Positions 1 to 8,300 of a stretch of 32,181 nt of DNA are shown here, piece by piece. Location of the stretch: positions 1-32,181 of IMG/VR virus record IMGVR_UViG_3300025303_000103. The stretch is one strand, 5' to 3'. The translations under genes and the position numbers were made by a program. This DNA comes from a virus. The notes beneath the pieces were generated by a model. It worked only from the letters and a program-made list of their open reading frames with translations, was not told where the DNA came from and made no database searches. Position 1 is the first letter of the stretch. The number at the start of each line of letters is the position of its first letter.

Positions 1-276
1 GTCAACCTACGCCGACGAGCCATCGACTTGATGCAGGAAATTGCGACCGTCAATGAGAACACCGTCCGGTACAAGGGCGCCAGCGAAGACTGCACCATCA
101 ATTTTCAAGACCATTACGTCTCAATGTGGCAGATGCGTCTGCTGGCCGCGCGCTTTGTTGCTGATGGCACGGCTGATCCCGAAGTAGTCGGACCTGTTTT
201 CCACAAAGACGACCACAACCGCTTCTACTCGTCGGCGACCGTCGTTCGAAACGAGTTTGCCACCCAGAGCAAGTAG
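1..276 (+). CDS. 3' end of an unidentified phage head gene (partial)
   Basis: The reading frame is already open at the first base (V-N-L-R-R-R-A-I-D...) and runs 91 codons to a TAG at 274-276, so this is the C-terminal part of a gene that begins outside the window. An internal TTG/ATG at 28-31 has no convincing ribosome site. The fragment is mixed hydrophilic with no domain I recognise. In siphoviruses the gene just before scaffold and capsid is usually the portal or a MuF-like minor head protein, so a head role is inferred from position only. Confidence 0.6.
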   Translation, partial: VNLRRRAIDLMQEIATVNENTVRYKGASEDCTINFQDHYVSMWQMRLLAARFVADGTADPEVVGPVFHKDDHNRFYSSATVVRNEFATQSK

Positions 277-296
277 GTCTACCAACCCTCAAACTT

Positions 297-341
297 CCCT
301 GACCGCAACGGTCCAGGGTTACGCCCAACCGGGCGTGTTTT
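297..341 (+). terminator. Tandem RNA hairpins, the second terminator-like, before the scaffold gene
   Basis: Two hairpins lie back to back in the 118-base gap. Hairpin 1 pairs 297-305 (CCCTGACCG) with 309-318, with one bulged C at 313. Hairpin 2 pairs 321-326 (ACGCCC) with 331-336 (GGGCGT) around an AACC loop and is followed by GTTTT. The second has the form of a weak intrinsic terminator. Because the genes on both sides must be transcribed, partial termination or RNA processing that tunes the scaffold/capsid transcript is more likely than a full stop. Confidence 0.45.
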
Positions 342-394
342 GCCGAGCCGAAACGGTGAGGTCTTCACATTCCGAAACGGAGCAAGTAACTGCC

Positions 395-913
395 ATGCCC
401 GACGCACCCGAAGAAACAGTGACTGACACCGACGTGGTCGAAACGACCCCTGACGACACCGCTGACACCACCGACGACTCCGATGAGCAGCCGAAGAAGC
501 CAACCGAAACGGTTGAGTTCTGGAAGGCGAAGGCACGCGAGCAAGAGAAGCGCGCCAAGGAAAACGACCGCGCAGCCAAGAAGCTGCTCGAGATCGAAGA
601 AGCTCAGAAGACTGAACTTCAGAGGTGGCAGGAACGCGCCGAATCCGCAGAGGGCGCCATCGGCGCGCTGCAGGCAGCGCAGGAAATCAGGGATGCCAAG
701 GACACTCTGTCGAAGCAGTACGGCATCCCTTCCGAGGCATTGCGTGGCTCAGATTTCGACGAGCTAGAAGAGCACGCCAAGTTGCTGAAGAGCTTGCTTC
801 CAGAACCCCCGACGCCAGGCCAAGTCAAGGCTGAGGGGCGGACCGTGAACGCCGGAAACAACGACCCGGCACAGCAATTCGCAAACATCATCACTAACGC
901 GCGGCGGGGCTGA
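395..913 (+). CDS. Capsid scaffold protein
   Basis: A 172-aa protein, very acidic at its N-terminus (about residues 1-30 rich in Asp, Glu and Thr). A long charged helix with coiled-coil character follows (about 45-115, rich in Glu, Lys, Ala and Gln), then a short C-terminal tail. This composition, together with its position directly before the major capsid gene, is the usual signature of a siphovirus scaffold that templates procapsid assembly and is then removed. ATG 395 was chosen because the frame upstream crosses the hairpin region and GGAG at 379-382 lies 12 bases ahead. The sequence match is to the class of protein, not to a catalytic motif, so the call rests on context and helix content. 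Confidence 0.8.
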   Translation: MPDAPEETVTDTDVVETTPDDTADTTDDSDEQPKKPTETVEFWKAKAREQEKRAKENDRAAKKLLEIEEAQKTELQRWQERAESAEGAIGALQAAQEIRDAKDTLSKQYGIPSEALRGSDFDELEEHAKLLKSLLPEPPTPGQVKAEGRTVNAGNNDPAQQFANIITNARRG

Positions 914-949
914 TCCCCACCCGCTCAATCCTGGAAAGGGTAACCAGAG

Positions 950-2182
950 ATGGCTATCAATCCCACCGCGCTGTCGAATACGGCAACGCAACTCCTCCCT
1001 CCCACCATTACAGGTCCGATCTTCGACAAGGCAGTGGAGCAGTCCGCCGTCATGTCGCTGGCCCGCCGTGTCCCGCTGTCGGTGAATGCGCAGACCGCCA
1101 TTCCCGTCCCGATGGACGTCCCGGTCGCAGACTGGGTCGCTGAGGGCGGCGTGAAGCCGGCCTCGCAGGTCGGCGTCGGCGTCAAGCTGATGACCGGCAA
1201 GAAGGTTGCACTGCTCGTCCCCGTCTCCGACGAGGTCGTGTCGTCCAACCCGGCCGGCCTGTACCAGCAGCTCCAGTCGGATCTGCCGACCGCCATCGCC
1301 CGCGCCTTCGACTACGCCGCCATCGTCGGCAAGTCCCTCCGCACCGGCGGTGCCGGCCCGTTCGCCGACTACCTGGCACTCACGCCCAATCAGGTGGCGC
1401 TGGGAACGGCGTCGCAGGGAACCGGTGGCCTCTACACCGATTTGGTGACCACTGTCGGCAAGGTCGTGGACAACAACTACGACATGACCGGCTGGGCGTG
1501 CGACCCGCGTCTGCGTGTCGACGCCATGCTCGCCACCGACACCCAGGGACGTCCACTGCTCGGCGATACGGGCGGCAACTCGCTGCTCGGCTGGGATGCG
1601 TTCTACAACAAGGGTGTGTCCGGACGCTACTGGCGTGCAGGCAACTCGGTGCAGACCGTCACCCAGAGTGGTGGCGCCACAGGCGGTTCGTACGTCATCG
1701 GTGCGGGTGGCAACACTCTTACCGTGGCCTACAACGCTGCTGCCGCTACCGTGCAGTCCGGCATCCAGGCATGGGGCGGCATCTTCTCCACCGTCACCGT
1801 GACCGGTTCGGCTGGTGGTCCCTACACCGTCACGTTCCCGGCGATCACGTCCAACGTGGCGCCTGAGTCGGCTCCGTTCAGTGTCGTGTCGAACTCGCTC
1901 ACCGGTGGCACCAACCCGAAGGTCGCGGTCGTCGCAACCTCCTCGGGTGCGGTGGACTCCACCATCCGCGCGGTCGCCGGCGATTGGTCGCAGGCTGCGT
2001 ACGGCGTTGGCATGGACATCAGCATCAAGGTGTCCACCGAGGCGAACTACTTCGACGGCACCACATGGCACTCGGCGTTCCAGGAAAACCTCACCCTCCT
2101 GCTCGTCGAGGCTTACTACGGATTCGTCATGGGCTCGCCGAACGCCTTCGCGATCGCCACGAAGGGCAGCGCCGCTTACTGA
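950..2182 (+). CDS. Major capsid protein, HK97 fold, with an inserted beta domain
   Basis: A 410-aa protein of typical length and position for the HK97-type shell subunit. The N-arm carries a conserved-looking WVAEGGVKPAS stretch (about residues 63-73), followed by KKVALLVPVSDEVV, as in many actinophage capsids. The C-terminal third (GDWSQAAYGVGMDI, about 344-357) is the usual A-domain strand pattern. Between about residues 230 and 325 sits a Gly/Ser/Thr/Val-rich block with the pattern GGNTLTVAYNAAAATVQ followed by VTVTG...YTVTF. I read this as an extra beta domain, probably displayed on the capsid surface. The ribosome site GGAAAGGG is at 933-940. The gene follows the scaffold by 36 bases. 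Confidence 0.93.
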   Translation: MAINPTALSNTATQLLPPTITGPIFDKAVEQSAVMSLARRVPLSVNAQTAIPVPMDVPVADWVAEGGVKPASQVGVGVKLMTGKKVALLVPVSDEVVSSNPAGLYQQLQSDLPTAIARAFDYAAIVGKSLRTGGAGPFADYLALTPNQVALGTASQGTGGLYTDLVTTVGKVVDNNYDMTGWACDPRLRVDAMLATDTQGRPLLGDTGGNSLLGWDAFYNKGVSGRYWRAGNSVQTVTQSGGATGGSYVIGAGGNTLTVAYNAAAATVQSGIQAWGGIFSTVTVTGSAGGPYTVTFPAITSNVAPESAPFSVVSNSLTGGTNPKVAVVATSSGAVDSTIRAVAGDWSQAAYGVGMDISIKVSTEANYFDGTTWHSAFQENLTLLLVEAYYGFVMGSPNAFAIATKGSAAY

Positions 2183-2234
2183 TTCAGCGGCATCGCAATA
2201 GTTCTCGTCTTTGGTGAGCGAAGGGAGTCAAATC

Positions 2235-2702
2235 ATGGACCTGGTAACAGTTGCCGACTTGACCCCCTTCGCCACCATCGACGAGGACAAGGCGACGGCA
2301 ATGATTGAAGATGCCATCGCCATGGCACGGATGGCGGCACCGTGTCTCACCATTGTCGACGACCTCTCGCCGCAGCAACGTGCTGCGGCCAAGGCCATCA
2401 TCCGCGGGGCGATCCTCCGATGGAATGATGCTGGCTCGGGGGCGGTGTCAGCTGAAGCGGCCGGCCCGTTCTCTCACACCCTGGATACCCGTCAGGTGCG
2501 CAGGTCGATGTTCTGGCCGTCGGAAATCACTGACTTGCAGAACATTTGCAAGGGCATCACCGAGAAGTCGGGGGCGTTCAGTGTCGACACCGCCGCGGCA
2601 CCGCAGGTGGTTCGGCAAAACTTCGGCGGGTGGCACGGGGTGTGGCCCGAGGGGATCGGGTGGAACGACAACGGCGTGTTCATCCCGAATAACAACATCT
2701 GA
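2235..2702 (+). CDS. Head-tail connector (adaptor) protein
   Basis: A 155-aa protein, first of four small joining genes after the capsid gene. Its start resembles the gp6/gp15-like adaptor family that docks under the portal: an N-terminal helical part with DLTPF near residue 8, alternating Ala/Met/Ile helices to about residue 65, then a Trp-containing loop. ATG 2235 is preceded by AAGGGAG (2220-2226) at good spacing; upstream in-frame TTG/GTG codons lack this. Its stop overlaps the next start by one base (TGATG). Assignment is by gene order and length. No catalytic function is expected. Confidence 0.75.
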   Translation: MDLVTVADLTPFATIDEDKATAMIEDAIAMARMAAPCLTIVDDLSPQQRAAAKAIIRGAILRWNDAGSGAVSAEAAGPFSHTLDTRQVRRSMFWPSEITDLQNICKGITEKSGAFSVDTAAAPQVVRQNFGGWHGVWPEGIGWNDNGVFIPNNNI

Positions 2703-3043
2703 TGCAAGCCTCGTTCACGGTGTCTCACGCCAAGTACACCGGCTCAACGGACTCTGATGGTTACCCCGTCGAAGACGACTATGACGAGCCCGTAGACCGG
2801 AAGGTGTTTGGGTGGTATCCGCTGTCGTCGCAACTGAACATGACCGGTGATTATGACCGGCGTGTGGTGACGTCGAAGGTGATCATGGTGCCCGATGTGG
2901 CGCCGTATTCGCCGCGAGACAAGGTGCTGCTACCTGGTTCGGACACTGAGTATTGGGTGTCGGAAGACGTGCGGGACTACACAACCGGCCCGTTCGGGTA
3001 TAAGCCTGGTGGGGAAGTGGTCATTGAGGTGGCGACCGGCTAA
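2702..3043 (+). CDS. Head-tail joining protein, probable stopper
   Basis: A 113-aa, beta-rich acidic protein (DSDGYPVEDDYDEPVD near residues 19-34; PRDKVLLPG near 76-84). In this syntenic slot siphoviruses encode the stopper, which closes the portal channel before tail joining. The start ATG shares one base with the stop of the preceding gene, and the stop shares one base with the next start, so translation is coupled through the joining cassette. The identity comes from position, size and predicted beta content. I cannot point to a diagnostic motif. Confidence 0.65.
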   Translation: MQASFTVSHAKYTGSTDSDGYPVEDDYDEPVDRKVFGWYPLSSQLNMTGDYDRRVVTSKVIMVPDVAPYSPRDKVLLPGSDTEYWVSEDVRDYTTGPFGYKPGGEVVIEVATG

Positions 3044-3438
3044 TGGTGCGCATCGCTTGGAACATCGACGAGTTCGAACGTATCCGCAAGTCCGAGGGCA
3101 TGAAGGCTCATCTGAATGCCTTGGGTGCGGAGACGGTGACGCGTTGCAACGCTGACCTTCACGCCGCGCAGGCCCGTCGTAAGCAGCCTGAAGCGGACGG
3201 GTACGAACATAAGGTTACTGAGGGTTCTTCTCGAGCGCGGTTGATCATCGCCGCTACTACCGCTCGGGCAATGGCGCACGAAGCGGTGAACAACGCCATC
3301 TTGAAGAACCTGCCAATCGGTGAACTTCCTGAGATCCCGGCGGCGAATCGGGAGATCCCGCAGGAGTTGGCACGGAGGTCTGACGCTGCCCGCAACCTAG
3401 ACGCGCAAGGCAACCGCATCCATCGGTTGGATTCATGA
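3043..3438 (+). CDS. Neck/tail completion protein, HK97 gp10-like
   Basis: A 131-aa protein beginning with an IDEFERIRKSEGMKAHLNALG helix, then a pattern of charged helix plus beta segments and a basic Arg-rich C-terminus. This is the layout of the HK97-gp10 family of minor head/neck proteins and fits its place between stopper and tail terminator. ATG 3043 overlaps the previous TAA by one base, and the 3' end overlaps the next gene by four bases (ATGA). The function is a structural part of the head-tail junction. Confidence is moderate because the family is highly divergent. Confidence 0.65.
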   Translation: MVRIAWNIDEFERIRKSEGMKAHLNALGAETVTRCNADLHAAQARRKQPEADGYEHKVTEGSSRARLIIAATTARAMAHEAVNNAILKNLPIGELPEIPAANREIPQELARRSDAARNLDAQGNRIHRLDS

Positions 3439-3842
3439 CGATCCCAATCCTCGGCACACCCAGCGCTTATCAGTTGACCCGCAACCACTTCCTTGGTGAA
3501 TGTCCTGGTCGGGGGTGGCCGACGAACATCACCCAACAGGTCCCGGACCCTCTTCCCACCGGTCGGCGGTTTTGGACGTTGGAGTTGCTGAACACCGCTG
3601 AGCCGTACCGGTTCACTTCGTCGCAGTTACTTCAGCTCCGTTACTACGACCCCAACGGTCAACGTGCTGAGCGGGTGGCGTTCGACGCGTGGGAGTTGTG
3701 GGCGGTGATGCCCGTGCAGGGGTTGGTTCAGGACGTGGAGAAGGCCGGCGGGCCGACACGTCAGAAGGACCCGGATTACCCGGACTTGGAGCGGTACGTC
3801 ATCACCGCCTGGGTCACGGTCATGAAGACCAACTACGCCTAA
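3435..3842 (+). CDS. Tail terminator protein (probable)
   Basis: A 135-aa protein that is the last gene before the major tail protein, the standard place for the tail terminator that caps the tube and joins it to the head. The sequence alternates strands and helices (FWTLELLNTAEPYRFTSSQLL near residues 39-60; ERYVITAWVTVMKTNYA at the C-terminus). The beta-alpha-beta layout with a hydrophobic final strand is consistent with the terminator fold. The start ATG lies in an ATGA overlap with the upstream stop. The transcript then meets a terminator-like hairpin at 3908-3932. Confidence 0.65.
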   Translation: MTIPILGTPSAYQLTRNHFLGECPGRGWPTNITQQVPDPLPTGRRFWTLELLNTAEPYRFTSSQLLQLRYYDPNGQRAERVAFDAWELWAVMPVQGLVQDVEKAGGPTRQKDPDYPDLERYVITAWVTVMKTNYA

Positions 3843-3907
3843 ATCGTCTGTTTCGTAACACAACTGAATAACCCGGCCTTCCAACAGACGGCCACACCCC
3901 TATAACG

Positions 3908-3932
3908 GGCCTCCACATCGTGGGGGCCTTTT
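3908..3932 (+). terminator. Terminator-like hairpin before the major tail gene
   Basis: A nine-pair stem (3908-3916 with 3920-3928, one G-T pair) closed by a three-base loop and followed directly by TTTT. It ends 20 bases before the major tail ATG, with the ribosome site GGAAGGA at 3938-3944 in between. The position suggests partial termination or a processing/stabilising end that sets tail-tube protein levels apart from the neck proteins. A close relative sits at 11258-11281. Confidence 0.6.
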
Positions 3933-3952
3933 CCATTGGAAGGAAAACCCTC

Positions 3953-4558
3953 ATGGCGTTCACCGGGAACACCACCAACGTCGTTCTGCCCTCACCGAAG
4001 AACCTCCCCACCATCGGCGGCCTGTACAAGGTGCCGATTGGTATGGCGATCCCCACGGCCATCGTCCCCGCCGTGACGACCACGTATGCGACGGCGAAGC
4101 TGTTGGGGTTCATCGCCGAGGATGGCATCAAGTTCGACGAGAACCGGCCGACCACGAAGATTTACGCGTGGGGTTCGGACATCGTCGCGAACCCGCAGCA
4201 GTCGTTCGACGAGACGATGCAGTTCACCCTGTATGAGTTCTTGAACGTGGACGCGTCGAAGGCTGCCTACGGTTCGTCGAATGTGACGGCGACGGTGGCG
4301 GATTCGACTCACGGCAACCGGCTGTCCATTTCGGTGACCTCGGATGCGTTGGACACGTCGGCGTGGATTGTGGACACGTTCTCCCCCGGTGGGAAGCGAA
4401 TCCAGTTCTACGTCCCGCTGGCGCAGGTGGTCAACAAGGGCACGATGACGATGAACAACAAGACCGTCCTCGCTCACGATTTGACGGTGGAGATGTTCCC
4501 GGACTCCAACGGGAAGTACAAGTACATCCTCACCGATGATGGGCAGCTGTCGGCGTGA
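3953..4558 (+). CDS. Major tail tube protein
   Basis: A 201-aa protein forming the siphovirus tail tube. Length, Thr/Val/Asn-rich beta composition and position, directly ahead of the two-frame chaperone gene and tape measure, all match. The segment KLLGFIAEDGIKFDENRPTTK (about residues 48-68) resembles the conserved N-terminal region of actinophage tube proteins. ATG 3953 follows GGAAGGA by 8 bases; the GTG at 3920 lies inside the hairpin and is rejected. The gene has its own hairpin and strong ribosome site, as expected for one of the two most abundant virion proteins. Confidence 0.88.
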   Translation: MAFTGNTTNVVLPSPKNLPTIGGLYKVPIGMAIPTAIVPAVTTTYATAKLLGFIAEDGIKFDENRPTTKIYAWGSDIVANPQQSFDETMQFTLYEFLNVDASKAAYGSSNVTATVADSTHGNRLSISVTSDALDTSAWIVDTFSPGGKRIQFYVPLAQVVNKGTMTMNNKTVLAHDLTVEMFPDSNGKYKYILTDDGQLSA

Positions 4559-4938
4559 CGATGGTGGCAGAGCCGAAGAAGGCCAGTAAGAAGAAGTCCG
4601 ACGACGTGGACGCTCTGCAGGATGTTCTGGAGCCGGCGAAGCCGGGTGAGCCCGGCTACGACTGGGCCCAGGATTACCCGGACGAGAAGTTCATGGTGTA
4701 CACCGCGAAAAGTGGTGTCACCGTGGGCCTGGCGGCGATGACTGAGGACCGCAAGCCGACGATGCGCGAGCTGAAGCAGATTCTGCAGAAGGATCAGTTG
4801 CAGCAGATGTTCGAGACGGTGGAGCGCATCACGTCCCCGGCGGCATTGGACATCGCGGAGGGCTTCAAGGAGTCCGAGTACATGAAGATGCTGGATGAGT
4901 GGACTGAGTGGTCTAACACCACGGTGGGGGAATCCTAG
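4555..4938 (+). CDS. Tail assembly chaperone, short (gpG-like) form
   Basis: A 127-aa, Lys/Glu-rich soluble protein ending in TVGES, made when ribosomes stay in the first frame. It binds the tape measure during tail assembly and is not expected in the finished virion. GTG 4555 overlaps the major tail stop by four bases (GTGA). ATG 4561 is an equally reasonable start two codons in, and neither has a clear ribosome site, so coupling to the tail gene is likely. The last codons hold the slippery run used to make the long form. Confidence 0.85.
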   Translation: MTMVAEPKKASKKKSDDVDALQDVLEPAKPGEPGYDWAQDYPDEKFMVYTAKSGVTVGLAAMTEDRKPTMRELKQILQKDQLQQMFETVERITSPAALDIAEGFKESEYMKMLDEWTEWSNTTVGES

Positions 4939-5312
4939 GCGCTCTGACGATCCTTCGGGATCACTGGAGCGCCGTCAACAGGGACCTCGTCACCAGTGGG
5001 TTGCACGTGACGGATTGGTGCACTGACCGTTTGCAGTTTCACGAGTTGTTCGCGTTCATCAACTACGCACCTCCTGGGACGGCTGTTTTCCACGTCCTCA
5101 ACGAGGGCTGGGACGCCAACACGCACCGTCTCACCGACTTGTTGGATGTGGCGGCGGTGACGATGTGGCTGAACACCCAGGACGCGCAGGAGAAGCATCC
5201 GCAGCACCGCCCGGAGCCGTCTAGGAGGCCGGGCATTCAACCGGAAATGGTTGCGCCGGAACCGTTCATGACCGTGGGTGACTACATGACTTTGTTGGAA
5301 GGCGGTGGCTGA
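4555..5312 (+). CDS. Tail assembly chaperone, long (gpGT-like) form by -1 frameshift
   Basis: The second frame is open from 4917 to the TGA at 5310-5312, directly before the tape measure gene. It has no canonical start with a good ribosome site near its beginning. Slipping back one base at GGGGGAA (4926-4932) joins 4555-4932 to 4932-5312 and gives about 252 residues. Past the junction (E-I-L-G-A-L...) the extension contains a Trp/Cys/His-rich stretch near residue 152 and an Asp/Thr-rich helix (TDLLDVAAVTMWL), then a Pro/Glu-rich tail. Synthesis of a G/GT pair by -1 slippage is the rule for long-tailed phages. The exact slip codon is inferred. Confidence 0.82.
4926..4973 (+). promoter_or_regulatory. 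Programmed -1 frameshift signal: slippery run plus UUCG hairpin
   Basis: The heptamer GGGGGAA lies at 4926-4932, read as GGG-GAA in the first frame. Five bases on, a two-part hairpin begins. The outer stem GGCGCTC (4938-4944) pairs perfectly with GAGCGCC (4967-4973), and the inner stem GATCC (4949-4953) pairs with GGATC (4958-4962) around a TTCG loop. Its distance from the slip site and a C-UUCG-G tetraloop make it a credible ribosome-pausing element. The first-frame stop (4936-4938) lies between the slip site and the stem. Confidence 0.75.
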
Positions 5313-5314
5313 CC

Positions 5315-8300
5315 TTGGCATCAATTGCCGATGTTTGGATTTCCGTCCTCCCGGACACGTCGAAGATCGCGCCGAAGATCAAAGAGGCGCTGCGCACCAC
5401 TGAGCGTGAACTCAAGGCCATCAACGTTGACGTCGAGGCGGACACGGCGGCGGCGAAGACGGAAATTGCACGTCTTGATGGTCAGACGGTCAAGGTCAAG
5501 GTGGACGTCGACCGGTCCGCGTTGGACCGCGCCTTCTCCGGTTTCAGTGGTGGTGGCTCATCTGGTGGTGGCGCATTCAAGTTGAATGCCGGTCTCGTCG
5601 GGGTGGGTTTACTGCCCGCCGCGGCCACTGCTGTCACCAATCTCGCTGGGGCGCTGCAACAGTTGGCCGGTGCGGGGGCTGTGGTCCCGGGTGTGTTCGC
5701 TGGGATTGCGTCGTCGGTGGGTGTGGCGAAGCTGTCCGTGCAGGGTATGTCCGACGCGTACGACGCGGTCACCAAGGCCGCCGATGGGACGCAAGCGTCG
5801 GTTGACGCCGCGAACAAGGCTCTCGCAGACCTGTCGCCGAACGCTGCTGACGCGGTGAAGACCGTTGTCGGGTTGAAGGGAACGTTCACCGACCTGCGGA
5901 ACATTGGGTCGCAGAACATGTTCGCCGGCGTGTCCCAAGGGCTCATGGGTCTGGTTGGGAACCTTCTGCCCGCGGTGACTCGCGGTGTGGATGGTATCTC
6001 CCGGTCTTTGAATCAGAACCTCATGCAAGCAATGACCTCGCTGGGTTCGGGCTCGTCGCAGGGGTTCCTGGATCGGATCTTCGGGAACACCGCCGACGCG
6101 CAGGGCCGCCTGTCTGCGGCGATTGACCCGATCATCAACGCGTTCGGCACATTGGCCGCCGCGGGGTCTGATTCGTTGCCCCGGCTCGCTGATGCGGTGG
6201 GGAGGGTGGCGGAACGCTTCAACGCGTTCATCACCTCCGCCGATGGTGACGGCCGGCTGCAGAAGTGGATCAGCGACGGTCTTGACGGGTTCTCCAACCT
6301 TGGCAACATCGTCCTCAACTTGGGGAAGTCGTTTACCGCTATCACCGAAGCCGCTGGTGGCGGTGCGGGTCTGCTTTTCACGTTGGAGTCGGCGACGCAG
6401 AAGATGGCGGCGTTCCTGAACTCCGCGCAGGGTCAGGAGAGGTTGCAGAACTTCTTCCAGCAGGGCCGCGACATGCTTGGCCAACTCCGTGACGTTGCGG
6501 TGCAGGCAGGTCCGATTCTCTCGGGGCTCTTCCAGGCCGGTACGAACGCCGCCAACCTGTGGTTGCCCGTCATCCGCCAGGTGCTTCAGACCATCAACAG
6601 CATTCCCGGTGGGGCTGCCACGGTGGTTCAGGCGTTCGTGGCGTGGAAGACCATCAGTGGGGTTGCGTCGCTGGCGTCGTCGTTGACCGGCATCGTCAAC
6701 CTTCTGTCGACGGGCCTGCCCAATGCGGCCGTGTCCGGTGTGGGGAAGATGTCCGGGGCGCTGGACGGGCTGATTGGCAAGTTCGGGATCGTCGCCGCCG
6801 CGGCGACCGCGGCGTACACGGTGGGTCAGGCCAACCCGCTGATGAACCCGAGTCAGCCGTTGCCTAATGGCACCCCCCAGATCGACATCAGCAAGATGAA
6901 GCCGGGTGACCACTTCGGTGTTGACGCCAACGGCAACATGACCGTCGTCCCAGGTTCGGGTCCGGGGATTCCGTCCACCTACCAGCCGCCCACCAATCTT
7001 CAGCTGCCGGGTATCGGCATTCAGGGTGGCGGTGGCGCCGGAGCGCAAGCGGACCGTCGTGGTGTTCCGCGTTCCCCGTTCGCCAACCGACCTCCTACGC
7101 CGACTTCCGGGTGGAACGCCACCCCCGCCCCAGCCATCAGCACCTACATGCCACCTGTGGTGACCGAAGCCCCATCTGGCAGTGCATCCACCCCGTTCGC
7201 GTACAGCAGTGGTGCCGCACCGGGCTACATCAGCGACCAGGCATTGCTGGCGAACGTGCCGGCCGGGTCCTACACGAACGGGCCGGGTGACCTGACGAAG
7301 GGTCTGGCGGACTGCTCGAGCGCAGTCGAGGACTTGGTCAACCTCATGGACGGAAAATCCACGGCAGGGCGCTCTTTGGCGACGGGAAACGCGGCCAGTT
7401 TGTTGCCCCAGATGGGGTTCGTCCGCGGCATGGGAGGCCCAGGCGACTTCCGGGTTGGTTACAACTCGGAACACATGCAGGCCACCCTTCCGGGTGGCAC
7501 CCCATTCAACTGGGGCAGCGATGCCGCAGCAGCTCGCGGCGGGGTAGGCGGCACTGGGGCGGACGACAAAGCGTTCACCGACCACTGGTACCGGCCGGTG
7601 TCCGGCAGCGCCGCAGCGTCGATGTACCCGGGGATGGACGGTGGCGCCACAGGGTTGACGTCTCAGGACCTGACGCTGCGGAACGCGAATCAGCGCGTAG
7701 CGGATTCTCAGGCGCGCATAGATTCCGCGCAGGGCCGGCTCAATGAGTTGGACGCGAAGGGCGACAAGGTCACCCCGCGTCAACGGGCTGAGGCGGAACG
7801 GGCGTTAGCAGTCGCGAAGCGTGAGCACGCCGACGCGATTGACGCGCTGTCGGTGGCACAGAACAAGTACAACTCGGCTGCCGCGAAGGACAAGGACGGC
7901 AACGGTGACATGTCCAGCCTTGGTGGGGACTTGTTCGGCGGTGTGCTCGAGGCCATCGGTTTGGACGGGTCGTTGTTCAAGAACCCGTTCCAGTCGGGGA
8001 TGTGGAAGGGCGTCACGGGGGTCGCGAACTTCGCGGGGGCACTCGGTCAGGGGCAGGCAGGTCAAACGGGGTCGATGATTCCCGGCGGCAGTGGCGGTGG
8101 TCTTGGTGGGCTGTTGGGGTTGGCGTCGAGTTTCATGCCCGGGATGCCGGGTGGGAACTCTTTGAACATTGCGGACGCCGCCCAGTTCAAGCCGCCGGGC
8201 GGGGCGAACTCTCCCGGACCGGGCAACGCTCCCGCCGGCGGCCCGACGATCAACTTGCAGGGCGCTTCATTCGGTGACAGCCACGGTGAGTTGCAGCAGC

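Noticed and set aside
257-394. Extension of the scaffold frame upstream of ATG 395
   Set aside because: The extension crosses the tandem hairpins, lacks a ribosome site and reads Ser/Arg/Thr-rich unlike the scaffold.
764-2071. A 435-codon open frame on the minus strand opposite the capsid gene
   Set aside because: Low-complexity Arg/Gly/His/Asp sequence without motifs lies antisense to a clear capsid protein; it is best explained by codon bias.
5609-7783. A 724-codon open frame on the minus strand opposite the tape measure gene
   Set aside because: It is Arg/His/Gly-rich with no domain pattern, has no convincing ribosome site and mirrors the third-position G/C bias of the real gene. It is a shadow of the tape measure frame.
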